Made by a program: the position numbers and the translations under genes. The notes beneath the pieces are model-generated. The model was not told where the DNA came from. It saw only the letters and a list, made by a program, of their open reading frames with translations, and searched no databases. Below, in pieces: positions 25,981 through 33,690 of a stretch of 64,000 nucleotides of DNA (the stretch's first letter is position 1; each line of letters starts with the position of its first letter). The stretch lies in contig NC_015499.1 in assembly GCF_000212395.1 (NCBI RefSeq), positions 1,189,421 through 1,253,420 on the forward strand. The letters run 5' to 3'. This DNA is from Thermodesulfobium narugense DSM 14796 (GTDB lineage: Bacteria; Thermodesulfobiota; Thermodesulfobiia; Thermodesulfobiales; Thermodesulfobiaceae).

Positions 25981-26856
25981 CTAGTAATTTTTTTGAAGTT
26001 TTACTATTTCTCTTTGAAGTTCAGCTGGATTTAATTTTGTATACTGTTCTATTAGCTTTTCTTTATCTATTTTTTCTACACCAGGATTTTCTAATATTCT
26101 TTGATAAGGAGTTCTTGCTTTATCGTATTTTTTTGTAACTTTACTTCCAATTCTTTCTTTTGAGATTTGTTTCATTATAGGCTGAAAAAAGTTTATATAT
26201 AGCCTTAGGCTTTCATAAAGCCTTTTTAAAGTTATTAGCTCAACTTCTCTATCATATCTAAAATAACCAACATATTTTCTTACTACAGAGTAGTTTTTCT
26301 GTTCAACATAGCAATTATCGTTTTTTCTATATTTTCTTGACCTTGTGAACGTTATATTATTTTCAACACAATAACGATGAAGTTGATGATTTATAAACTC
26401 TGCTCCATTATCAGAATCAATTCCAAAGAGTTTAAAAGGCAAGCGTTTCTTTATTTCATCTATTGATTCAAAAACCCACCTTTGAGCTTTATTTCTTAAA
26501 GCATCTATTTCTATCCAACCGGTGCAAATGTCAACTGCAGTTAGAGTTTGGATAAATTCTCCTCTTAGATCTCCTCCTTCATGACCTACAAGGTCTATTT
26601 CTAAATATCCAGGTATACTTTCGTCCCATTCTGAAAATGTCCTTATAGGAATCTGACTTTTAAGAAGGCTGCCTGGTTTTGTATATGTCTTTCCCTTTGG
26701 TTTATTCATTCTTTTGTATTCTGAAAGTATTCTGTCTATAGTAGATGCGCTTATCTTAAAGAGTTTTTCTTCTACATCCCTTTCAATTTGTATTTCTTTA
26801 AACTCTTTAAGTTTATATATTATGTCAGGAAGAACAGGTTTTAACCTTTTTGCCAC
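25981..26856 (-). CDS. Transposase, catalytic (rve integrase core) part
   Basis: The DDE catalytic portion, 291 aa from a GTG start. Acidic residues: Asp in LEIDLVGHEGG, Asp in GIDSDNGAEFIN, and Glu in NDNCYVEQKNYSVVRKYVG, so chemistry looks preserved. It is not in frame with the N-terminal part (26825-27148): the frames cross at an A5 tract (26847-26851 on the plus strand as T5), where removing one A would give CPCGK-RLKPVLPD. At the C-terminus a T7 run (25988-25994) precedes the stop; a -1 shift there would extend the protein to 25895 (ending KISKNKDKICYGYV). Degraded copy, or expressed by frameshifting; not decidable here. Confidence 0.85.
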   Translation of the reverse strand: MAKRLKPVLPDIIYKLKEFKEIQIERDVEEKLFKISASTIDRILSEYKRMNKPKGKTYTKPGSLLKSQIPIRTFSEWDESIPGYLEIDLVGHEGGDLRGEFIQTLTAVDICTGWIEIDALRNKAQRWVFESIDEIKKRLPFKLFGIDSDNGAEFINHQLHRYCVENNITFTRSRKYRKNDNCYVEQKNYSVVRKYVGYFRYDREVELITLKRLYESLRLYINFFQPIMKQISKERIGSKVTKKYDKARTPYQRILENPGVEKIDKEKLIEQYTKLNPAELQREIVKLQKNY

Positions 26857-27148
26857 ATGGACAATCTAAAACGTCCCATACCTTAATTAACGCCTTTTTT
26901 ACATCATCATCATAATATTTGCTTTTCTTTTTCTTTTTCTTCATCGTTAAATCTACTTTTAAAACTCTGTTATTCATCCTTACTATCTTCTCATGACTGC
27001 TTAAAAGAAAAGATGCATAACTACGATTGTATCCAGTCAAAGCTATTAACTCATCTAAAATAATGCCTTTTTGTTTCTTGCTTGCTTTTTTATATCTTTT
27101 TGCAATTTCACTCACCACTGATTTTCTTTCCTTCATCGTTAACCCCAT
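26825..27148 (-). CDS. Transposase, N-terminal helix-turn-helix part
   Basis: 107 aa; starts at ATG 27148 behind TGGAGG. It has the N-terminal region of the same transposase: EIAKRYKKASKKQKGIILDE, ALTGYNRSYASFLLSSH (a helix-turn-helix), a Lys-rich run, and KKALIKVWDVLDCPCGK, after which the true family reading goes on in another frame in the 25981-26856 ORF. The final residues (KVKTCSS) are out-of-frame sequence. No function alone unless the frameshift is bypassed. Confidence 0.85.
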   Translation of the reverse strand: MGLTMKERKSVVSEIAKRYKKASKKQKGIILDELIALTGYNRSYASFLLSSHEKIVRMNNRVLKVDLTMKKKKKKSKYYDDDVKKALIKVWDVLDCPCGKKVKTCSS

Positions 27149-27201
27149 TTCTAGCCTCCAGAGTTATAGTAACTACTATTCTAAGAGGCTTATTATTTTC
27201 A

Positions 27202-27262
27202 TTTAGATTTTTTATTTGAGGCAACGATTGTATTTCATTTAGATTTTTGATGAAGCAATTCG
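27202..27262 (-). repeat. Right end of the insertion sequence: two tandem repeat units, inverted to the left end
   Basis: On the minus strand ATTGCTTCATCAAAAATCTAAA (starting at 27259) is followed 34 bp on by GTTGCCTCAAATAAAAAATC (starting at 27225). The outer unit is more diverged than the inner. Confidence 0.82.
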
Positions 27263-27326
27263 CTTTATAGATTTTTATAAATAATTAATTTATAATAATT
27301 AAAAAATTTTTAAGGGGTGTAGAAAT

Positions 27327-27980
27327 TTGGAATTATATTTAGATACTGCAAAAATAGAAGAAATAGAAGAAGGCGTAGAACTTGGTATAATTTCAGGCGT
27401 AACTACTAATCCTTCTCTACTTGCAAAAGCTAATCCAACAGCTCCAATAGAACACTTAAAAAAAATTTGTAGCATCGTAAACGGTCCAGTCAGTGCAGAA
27501 GTTGTTTCAACAAATTATAAAGACATGGTATCAGAAGGGCTAAAAATATCTAAGATATCTGAAAACATCGTAGTAAAAATTCCCATTACTGAAGATGGTC
27601 TAAAAGCCACAAAAGTGTTGTCAAAAGAAAACGTTCCTGTTAATATGACTCTTATATTTTCAGAGTCCCAGGCAATTTTAGCATCTTTAGTTGGTGCAGC
27701 TTATATAAGTCCTTTTATAGGCAGATTAGATGACATTTCTTACGATGGCATGAAACTCGTAAAATCAATATCTGAAATCTTAAAAACTACTAATTCGAAA
27801 TCAAAAATAATTGCAGCAAGTGTAAGACATCCCTTGCACGTTGTAGAGGCTGCAAAACTAGGAGCCCACATAGCAACTGTGCCATTTAAAACACTGAAAC
27901 AACTTGTAAAACATCCATTAACCGATATAGGTCTTGAAAAGTTTCTAAGCGATTCAAGGGGTATTTCTATAGTATCTTAG
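27327..27980 (+). CDS. fsa: Fructose-6-phosphate aldolase/transaldolase-like protein (TalC/MipB type)
   Basis: 217-aa single-domain TIM barrel of the short transaldolase group. The N-terminal MELYLDTAKIEEIEEG and GVTTNPSLLAK are diagnostic; the Schiff-base lysine is in ENIVVKIPITEDGL (about residue 86), and SPFIGRLDDIS and ASVRHPLHVVEAAKLGAH complete the site. These enzymes interconvert fructose-6-phosphate with dihydroxyacetone and GAP, or act as transaldolases; sequence does not separate them. TTG start at 27327 behind AAGGGGTG. The IS ends 64 bp upstream, so its native promoter may be altered. Part of a sugar phosphate cluster with fbp and aldolase on the other strand. Confidence 0.92.
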   Translation: MELYLDTAKIEEIEEGVELGIISGVTTNPSLLAKANPTAPIEHLKKICSIVNGPVSAEVVSTNYKDMVSEGLKISKISENIVVKIPITEDGLKATKVLSKENVPVNMTLIFSESQAILASLVGAAYISPFIGRLDDISYDGMKLVKSISEILKTTNSKSKIIAASVRHPLHVVEAAKLGAHIATVPFKTLKQLVKHPLTDIGLEKFLSDSRGISIVS

Positions 27981-28008
27981 AGGACAACAAATTATGTTGT
28001 TCTCTAAG
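27976..28008. terminator. Bidirectional terminator between fsa and fbp
   Basis: 14-bp stem CTTAGAGGACAACA / TGTTGTTCTCTAAG (27976-27989 and 27995-28008, one G-U pair), loop AATTA. It contains the fsa stop codon (27978-27980) and lies 11 bp before the fbp stop. Confidence 0.8.
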
Positions 28009-28018
28009 TTTAAATAGT

Positions 28019-28984
28019 TTATCCTCTCATATAGTCCATAAGTTCGTCTATATCCTCTTTACTACCCATAAAAACAGGCGTCCTCTGGTGTAGACTAGTA
28101 GCTTTTATGCTCAATATCTCATTAACTCCATCAGTAGCCCTGCCACCGGCTTGCTCTATTAACAAACTCATGGGTGCTGCCTCATAAAGGAGTCTTAATT
28201 TGCCTTGTGGATTTTTTTTGTCTCCCGGATAAGCAAAAATACCACCTTTTAACAATGTTCTGTGAACGTCAGCAACCATTGAACCTATGTATCTAGCTGA
28301 ATAATTCTTTGATTTCAAGTTATCAATATACTTTTTGAGCGGTTCGTCCCATCGTTGAGAATAACCCTCGTTAATGGAATATATCTTCCCTCTTGAAGGC
28401 ATTTTTAAATAAGGATGAGACAAAAGATATGAACCCACCGAAGGGTCCAGAGTAAACCCGTGAGTGCCGTTTTTAGTTGTGTACATAAGCATTGTTGAAG
28501 AACCATACACTACATATCCTGCAGCAACCTGTTTGTATCCCTCCTGGAAAAAGTTTTCTACCCCATCACAATATTTCCTGTATATAGAAAATATTGTTCC
28601 TACGTTTACGTTTACGTCAATATTTGATGAACCATCCAATGGGTCCAGAGCAATTACGTACTTGCCATTCTTCCCTTTCTCTGGAAATATGGCATCATCA
28701 ACTTCTTCCGAAGCAAGAGCATAGAATTCGCCTGAATCAGAAAGATGCTCAATCAACCAGTTATTAGAAAGTTGATCCAATTTTTGAACTTCTTCGCCTT
28801 GCACGTTGACCTTTCCTATCTTGCCTAAGATATCAGAAAGACCAGCTTTTCTTATTCTTGAAGATATTATTTTTGTTGCATTTTCAATAGACATCAACGC
28901 TAAACTAAGAGACCCCGTAGCTTGGGGAAATTGTCTTTCCTCTTCCAAAATAAAACGATTAAGATCAATGCCTATTCTGGCCAA
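28019..28984 (-). CDS. fbp: Fructose-1,6-bisphosphatase, class I
   Basis: Gluconeogenic phosphatase (321 aa; typical about 330) removing the 1-phosphate of fructose-1,6-bisphosphate. The metal-binding core is VIALDPLDGSSNIDVNVNVG (about residue 110); also visible are SEEVDDAIFPEKGKNGKYV, YSINEGYSQRWDEPLKKYID and YIGSMVADVHRTLLKGGIFAY. No allosteric N-terminal extension stands out. It starts 2 nt beyond the aldolase stop (28987), forming a two-gene operon for sugar synthesis, and it converges on fsa. Confidence 0.96.
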   Translation of the reverse strand: MARIGIDLNRFILEEERQFPQATGSLSLALMSIENATKIISSRIRKAGLSDILGKIGKVNVQGEEVQKLDQLSNNWLIEHLSDSGEFYALASEEVDDAIFPEKGKNGKYVIALDPLDGSSNIDVNVNVGTIFSIYRKYCDGVENFFQEGYKQVAAGYVVYGSSTMLMYTTKNGTHGFTLDPSVGSYLLSHPYLKMPSRGKIYSINEGYSQRWDEPLKKYIDNLKSKNYSARYIGSMVADVHRTLLKGGIFAYPGDKKNPQGKLRLLYEAAPMSLLIEQAGGRATDGVNEILSIKATSLHQRTPVFMGSKEDIDELMDYMRG

Positions 28985-28986
28985 AA

Positions 28987-30402
28987 TCAGTCAGCCCCCT
29001 CTTCGAATTTCAAAGCTCTAAAATCTACGTTTTTATGGCTCAAATCATTGTTCTCTTTATATCCTATTTTTACTAATTTAATATATTTGTCAGTATAAGA
29101 TTTGGTATCAAAAACGTTCAATTGTGAAAATAGAAATTCAATCTTTTTCTCCAAAACATCCAATATTTTATTTTTATCAGCATCTGACAAATTCCACCAT
29201 TTTTCCTTTAATGGTCCAAAAACCTTTTTCCTTGTTTTATAAATGAATTGCTCTCTTGTCATGTTTTCTTTCCACTCTGATTTGAAATTCTCTTCAATAA
29301 ATTTAAAATTTTCTTCTCTAAACTCTTCAGGTGCAAAATCAAACATTATGTTTTGAAAACCAGTCGCAAGATGAATCTCTGCAGTTTTGTGTTTAGGAAA
29401 ATTATTAAATAGTTCATCTGGCAAGGTTGAGGCACCGTGTTGAACAGCTCCAGCTATATGATATTTTTCCCTGGCACACTTCCCTATAGAGTCCAAAACG
29501 TTAAAGTCTAACTTAACACTTGCTACAGTTCCATCAGGGAGAGGAATTCCACCGTGAGCTGTTCCAGTTTGAACACTAATTTTTGAGATCCCCGGGCTAG
29601 ATTTTAAGTTATCCAAATATGCGTTCATAAATGCTTCAAATTCTTCTACAGTAGAATTCTTACCACCTATATGTCCAATTTCAGCGCCTACAGAAACGTT
29701 TATCCCTTCTGGTTGAATAGATCTTATAAAATCAGTCATTTTTGCAGTATTAATATAATTATGATACTGCTGTTCAACCAAAGTTGGCTTTGTATAATCT
29801 ACCAGTGTAGACGGATCAATATCTATATTGTAAAATCCAGCTTCTATAGCCTCTTTTGTAAGTTTTTTAATATTATCTAATTCTAACTCTGGATTTGAAA
29901 AATAATTTTTGGAACTAAATTGAAAGTGATCTCCTTGAACAAATACTGGCCCCCGATACCCTTCTTTAATAGCTGCAGCTAAAACGCAAGAAATATACTC
30001 TAAAGGTCTTTGAAAAGTGTATTCTATCTCAGATTTTGCTATCTCAAATATAATAGCAGTTGTGTTTCTCTCAATTGCAACCTTAAAAATTCTCCTTGCA
30101 AAGTCATAGGTTAGACATCTAATATTTATTGCAGGAACAGTAAATTCAAGTCCTTCGCCTCTCCCCTTAGCCATATATAGATCATGGATTGAAGAAGAGA
30201 CAATATCCATCATATTTGCAAATTCTCTAATCAGAAAGTAGCAATAATTTTTTATTTGAGAATCCTGTGTGAAAACAGCTGTCTTAATAAGATCATCAAT
30301 CACATTTTCTCTAAGCCTATCTTTATTTAGCGTAAGTTTTCCATTAATCAATAACCCATTGGCTTCAAGATTTTTTGTAATTTCCTCTTTTGTCCCAAAC
30401 AA
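28987..30402 (-). CDS. Class II fructose-bisphosphate aldolase (long form)
   Basis: 471-aa zinc aldolase. Typical class II motifs: VFVQGDHFQFSSK (metal His), GAEIGHIGGKNSTVEEFEAF (second metal ligand), VQTGTAHGGIPLPDGT (binding-loop GTAHGG), and AVQHGASTLPDELF (His ligand and substrate-binding GAST). It is longer than the common ~300-aa enzymes, with an N-terminal helical extension of ~110 residues and a C-terminal one with KVFGPLKEKWWNL, matching a longer subgroup. Function as fructose-1,6-bisphosphate aldolase is supported by overlap with fbp, two bases apart. A tagatose or other bisphosphate substrate cannot be excluded. Confidence 0.85.
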   Translation of the reverse strand: MFGTKEEITKNLEANGLLINGKLTLNKDRLRENVIDDLIKTAVFTQDSQIKNYCYFLIREFANMMDIVSSSIHDLYMAKGRGEGLEFTVPAINIRCLTYDFARRIFKVAIERNTTAIIFEIAKSEIEYTFQRPLEYISCVLAAAIKEGYRGPVFVQGDHFQFSSKNYFSNPELELDNIKKLTKEAIEAGFYNIDIDPSTLVDYTKPTLVEQQYHNYINTAKMTDFIRSIQPEGINVSVGAEIGHIGGKNSTVEEFEAFMNAYLDNLKSSPGISKISVQTGTAHGGIPLPDGTVASVKLDFNVLDSIGKCAREKYHIAGAVQHGASTLPDELFNNFPKHKTAEIHLATGFQNIMFDFAPEEFREENFKFIEENFKSEWKENMTREQFIYKTRKKVFGPLKEKWWNLSDADKNKILDVLEKKIEFLFSQLNVFDTKSYTDKYIKLVKIGYKENNDLSHKNVDFRALKFEEGAD

Positions 30403-30485
30403 ACTAATCTCCCCTTCCTTACATTATAAGTTCGTAAGTTCGCTCATTTAACAATATAAAACAAATATTAAAAAATATCAAATTT

Positions 30486-31400
30486 TTAAGAATTCTTGTA
30501 AAGCAAGATACTATAAGAAAGTCCAAGCGATAGCCAAATCAAGTAAAACAAACTCCCACTAAAAATTAATATTGTTAGTGACAAAAATAAACATGAAAAT
30601 AAAACATAAAGCAAGTAAGGAACATCTTTTTTTAAAACTAGATGAAATAGATTCTTAAAAATTGAAAAGGTAAAAAACGTTATGCCTGGCACACTTAAAA
30701 CCGACATTATAGCCAAAAAGATTATAGCAAGAATTGGTTCTTCTCTAGAAAACCAAAAAATACTCGGAATTGACAAGAATATAAAAAGCGAAAAACATAT
30801 TGCCTTTAATGAAAATTTGTAAACGTAGTTGTATTTTTCAATTACAACTCTTTTAAAAAACAAGAAATAAATAAAGCACATAAGAAATATCAGAACTGAA
30901 AAAAATATCTTAGCCTCAAAACTGTTTATAAGTGTTCTAAAATCAAGTACCACTCCCCCTTCAAAATTCTTGCCAAATATGGGCTTTACATTCAAAAAAG
31001 GAGGTGGAGTCCTTTTTGATGATATTTCTAAAATATCCCCAGTTTTTGCACCACTCTCTTTTTTAAGTGATCCATTATGAATAATTACCTTCCCAGTTAT
31101 TACTGCAGAATCTTTCAAAATTACGTCAGATCTGTAAGCGATTAAATCACCATTTATCCTGCCACTAACAGTCAGTATCGCATCATGAACGATAAAATCA
31201 CCATTTATTGCTTGATCTTGTCCAATGTTAATCTCTTTTTTTACAAAGTCTTTTTTTAAGTTTTGCTCCTCTTTAGGTAAATGCCCAAAGCCTTGTCTAA
31301 CCTGGGATAACATAAGTTTTTGATCCTGAGCAAAAACAAAATTGAAAGACAAAAAATATAATGTTAAAAAAGCAAAAAATAAGAATAATCCTTTTTTCAA
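30486..31400 (-). CDS. Membrane protein with an extracytoplasmic bactofilin-like repeat domain
   Basis: 304 aa: signal peptide (FLFFAFLTLYFLSFNFVFAQ), then a beta-helix-like stretch at about residues 50-125 (GDFIVHDAILTVSGRINGDL, VILKDSAVITGKVIIHNGSL) as in bactofilin/polymer-forming domains, then six or so membrane segments from about residue 160. Similar proteins are found as the last gene of ECF sigma operons, where they are thought to work in envelope stress. Overlaps the anti-sigma gene by 4 nt. Role is inferred from context. Confidence 0.8.
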   Translation of the reverse strand: MKKGLFLFFAFLTLYFLSFNFVFAQDQKLMLSQVRQGFGHLPKEEQNLKKDFVKKEINIGQDQAINGDFIVHDAILTVSGRINGDLIAYRSDVILKDSAVITGKVIIHNGSLKKESGAKTGDILEISSKRTPPPFLNVKPIFGKNFEGGVVLDFRTLINSFEAKIFFSVLIFLMCFIYFLFFKRVVIEKYNYVYKFSLKAICFSLFIFLSIPSIFWFSREEPILAIIFLAIMSVLSVPGITFFTFSIFKNLFHLVLKKDVPYLLYVLFSCLFLSLTILIFSGSLFYLIWLSLGLSYSILLYKNS

Positions 31401-31864
31401 CTTAAAAGTTCCTTTCTTTTTTTATAAACAGAAAAGATAATAAAAGCCAAAAAACTTCCTATCAAGAGGTAGACTAAAGAGATGTTGTTATAGAAAATCT
31501 CCCAAAAAACTTCAAAAATATAGAACACGCTCTCTTCAATATCTATTGAAAATATAGAATAATCTATATTGTTTAAAAATATTGAACCAATTAAAAGAAC
31601 AAAAGACATAAAAGCAAAAAAGAAAATAAAATTCTTTATAAAAGCTTGTTTTTCTATCCTATATACAATCAATGAAAAAAGATCGTCTGGAGCGTTCATA
31701 ATTGGTAAATTCCTAAGCGAATATGTAAGTTGTTTAGATCTTTGCCTCAAATAAGAGCATCGTGGGCAATTTTTTACATGAGCCTCCAATTCAAGTAGCT
31801 GTTTAGATGTAATTATTCCAAGCTCTTCGAGCTCTATAAGTTTCTTACATTCATCACAGCTCAT
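31397..31864 (-). CDS. Anti-sigma factor with zinc-finger (zf-HC2) N-terminus
   Basis: 155 aa. The N-terminal anti-sigma domain has the HxxxCxxC zinc motif (EAHVKNCPRCSYLRQ) after CDECKKLIELEELG; then two hydrophobic segments (about residues 78-97 and 126-145) that put the rest of the chain in or across the membrane. It should hold the ECF sigma factor at the membrane until a signal releases it. It overlaps the sigma gene by 11 nt and the bactofilin-like gene by 4 nt. The sensor trigger is unknown. Confidence 0.88.
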   Translation of the reverse strand: MSCDECKKLIELEELGIITSKQLLELEAHVKNCPRCSYLRQRSKQLTYSLRNLPIMNAPDDLFSLIVYRIEKQAFIKNFIFFFAFMSFVLLIGSIFLNNIDYSIFSIDIEESVFYIFEVFWEIFYNNISLVYLLIGSFLAFIIFSVYKKRKELLS

Positions 31865-32408
31865 ACGTAGACAACTCCTTATAAAGTCTTTTCCTGCCTC
31901 TAGAAATTCTCATTTTAACAGTTCCCTCATCAATTGATAAAATATTCGAAATTTCCTTTATACTCAATTCTTCCTGATAAAATAAAACTATAGCAACCCT
32001 ATAAATTTCAGGAAGTTTTAAAAGCGCCCTTTCAACAGCTTCTTTATTTTCATATCTTATAATTACCTCCTCAGGCAACAAAGAGCCATCTATAGGATCA
32101 AAACTTCTTTCATCATCTTCTGAAGTCAAATCCTCAAATGATGTAAATTCTTTTTTTGTTCTTTTTTTATCTATATATAAATTAGTCAGCACTCTCTTAG
32201 ACCACGGTATAAAAGGATAGTTGATATCAAATTTGTCTACATTATTGTAGAACTTAATAAAAAATTCCTGCACGAGATCCTTTGCCTCTTCAGCAGAACC
32301 GGATAATCTATAAGAAAGAGTATATATAAAACTGCTATACTTATTGTATAAGTCTCTAAAAGCATTCTGGTCTCCCGATTTTATCCTTAAAATTAGATCT
32401 GAGTCCAT
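31854..32408 (-). CDS. ECF-type RNA polymerase sigma factor
   Basis: 184-aa group IV sigma factor. Region 2 contains FIYTLSYRLSGSAEEAKDLV and QEFFIKFYNNVDKFD (core binding and -10 recognition); region 4 contains VAIVLFYQEELSIKEISNIL and EGTVKMRISRGRKRLYKEL (-35 helix-turn-helix). No sigma-1.1 or region 3 is present. It is the first of three overlapping genes with its anti-sigma factor and a bactofilin-like membrane protein, so the unit probably answers envelope stress and may autoregulate. Regulated promoters cannot be read from this window. Confidence 0.93.
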   Translation of the reverse strand: MDSDLILRIKSGDQNAFRDLYNKYSSFIYTLSYRLSGSAEEAKDLVQEFFIKFYNNVDKFDINYPFIPWSKRVLTNLYIDKKRTKKEFTSFEDLTSEDDERSFDPIDGSLLPEEVIIRYENKEAVERALLKLPEIYRVAIVLFYQEELSIKEISNILSIDEGTVKMRISRGRKRLYKELSTYEL

Positions 32409-32511
32409 ATATTAGAAAGCACCTCATATAATCACCTTTATTCTATTTATACTTTAAATAAGTTACATTTACAAGTTCTAAATAGAATACGATTTTATTA
32501 ACTATAAAGAA

Positions 32512-32542
32512 ACAAAAAAAGGGAGCAACTCTTTGCTCCCTT
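32512..32542 (-). terminator. Rho-independent terminator of the bacterioferritin-like gene
   Basis: 10-bp stem AAGGGAGCAA / TTGCTCCCTT (32519-32528 and 32533-32542) with a 4-nt loop and a T7 tail on the minus strand. It lies about 20 bp beyond the stop at 32561. Confidence 0.9.
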
Positions 32543-32560
32543 AATAACTTAAGTTTGTTA

Positions 32561-32992
32561 TTAGTCTAAAAGATAATTTTCAAATGTCTGGAGATGTTCC
32601 ATCTCTTCCAACAAGATCTTTTCAAAAAGTCTTCTGGTTGCTAAATCATCTTGCTTCTTTGCAAAATTAATTATTTCTTTATAGAGTTCAATAGCTTCAT
32701 TTTCAGCTTTGATATCAAGCTCAAGCATTTCTTTCAGAGAAGATCCTACCTCAATATTATTTGGCTTAGTTGTTGGTATCCCACCAAGTTTAAAAAGATG
32801 CTCTGCAATATCCTCAGCGTGCTTCATTTCCTTAATCGAAATCTTTTTTAAATCTTCGCCTATAATTTTACCCTTAAAACCAACTAATTGTATATGCTGC
32901 CACATATACTGGATGCTAACCTGGATCTCTCTGGCAATAGCCTTGTTCAGCATTTCAAACAATTGCTCTTTTGTAGCTTTTGCTTGTGCCAT
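32561..32992 (-). CDS. Bacterioferritin-like protein
   Basis: 143 aa four-helix ferritin-like protein with complete di-iron ligands: Glu in AIAREIQVSIQYMWQH, ExxH in IKEMKHAEDIAEH, Glu in KAENEAIELYKEI, and ExxH in LEEMEHLQTFENYLL. All four ligand helices are present, so a site forms within one subunit, unlike the 10417 protein. Heme-binding Met of true Bfr is not obvious, hence 'like'. Start is the ATG ending at 32992 with AGGAGG 6 nt away. Followed by a strong terminator and apparently monocistronic. Likely iron storage or peroxide detoxification. Confidence 0.9.
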   Translation of the reverse strand: MAQAKATKEQLFEMLNKAIAREIQVSIQYMWQHIQLVGFKGKIIGEDLKKISIKEMKHAEDIAEHLFKLGGIPTTKPNNIEVGSSLKEMLELDIKAENEAIELYKEIINFAKKQDDLATRRLFEKILLEEMEHLQTFENYLLD

Positions 32993-33062
32993 TCGAATCC
33001 TCCTAAAAATTATATTTATTAACAAATATTATATTACAATTTATGTAAAATAATAATTAAAA

Positions 33063-33608
33063 CTACTCTAAAAACTCTTCTTTAAATGACTTTAATCCCG
33101 CATCCTGTGGAGAAATAATTGGGTTTTCAACAGGCCACGGTATAGATAAAAATTGATCGTTATATATTACTCCACTAGAATTTTTAGGCGAATATTCAGA
33201 AGAAGTTTTGTAAAGCACAAGCGCAAAATCGCTTAATACACAAAAACCATGCAAAAAGCCATCAGGTACGAAAAGAAGATAATCATCACTGTCGTGCAAT
33301 ATAACTGTAAAATATTTGCCAAATGTTTTAGAATCCCTTCTAACATCAACTACAGCATCGAATATGCTTCCATAAACACACTTTACAAGTTTTGCTTGAC
33401 CATAAGGGGCCTTTTGATAATGAAGTCCTCGTATTACACCTTTTTTAGAAAAGGACAAATTATCTTGACTAAAATCTAATTCAATTCCCATTTCTTTAAA
33501 ATCAGAATCTTTGAAAATCTCTTGAAAATAGCCCCTATTATCAAAAAATTTTTTTGATTTTATAATTATTAAGCCTTCAATACCCGTTTCTATTTTTTCA
33601 AATGGCAT
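33063..33608 (-). CDS. rfbC: dTDP-4-dehydrorhamnose 3,5-epimerase (RmlC/RfbC family)
   Basis: 181-aa cupin-fold epimerase acting on dTDP-4-keto-6-deoxyglucose on the way to dTDP-L-rhamnose. Typical motifs: KKFFDNRGYFQEIF, QDNLSFSKKGVIRGLHYQ (catalytic His), VYGSIFDAVVDVRRDSKTFG (Asp), VPDGFLHGFCVLSD, and YKTSSEYSP. The rfbA, rfbB and rfbD partners are absent, so either they lie elsewhere or the enzyme serves another dTDP sugar. Monocistronic; divergent from leuC. Confidence 0.93.
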   Translation of the reverse strand: MPFEKIETGIEGLIIIKSKKFFDNRGYFQEIFKDSDFKEMGIELDFSQDNLSFSKKGVIRGLHYQKAPYGQAKLVKCVYGSIFDAVVDVRRDSKTFGKYFTVILHDSDDYLLFVPDGFLHGFCVLSDFALVLYKTSSEYSPKNSSGVIYNDQFLSIPWPVENPIISPQDAGLKSFKEEFLE

Positions 33609-33690
33609 ATTTCTCCCCTATTTAATTTATTTTTTTCATTTTATAATAAAAGTGAAAATTAAAAAAGCACATTTCAGAAGGGAGTCAAAA

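Larger units (their letters stand above)
25838..27262. mobile_element. Insertion sequence, about 1.4 kb, with inverted ends and a probable CTTTA target duplication
   Basis: The frameshifted transposase lies between two related ends: the left end begins CGTGTTGCCTCAT and the reverse complement of the right end begins CGAATTGCTTCAT, with similarity running about 60 bp. Outside, CTTTA occurs immediately on both sides (25833-25837 and 27263-27267), a likely 5-bp target-site duplication. Removing the element and one copy joins the upstream region of fsa to AT-rich DNA behind the radical SAM gene. Family: integrase-like (rve) DDE transposase, closest in my memory to the ISNCY/IS481-like groups; exact assignment needs a database. 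Confidence 0.88.

Noticed and set aside
33640-33690. T-box or leader attenuator ahead of leuCDB
   Set aside because: The region between rfbC and leuC is only about 80 bp and shows no T-box bulge or terminator hairpin.
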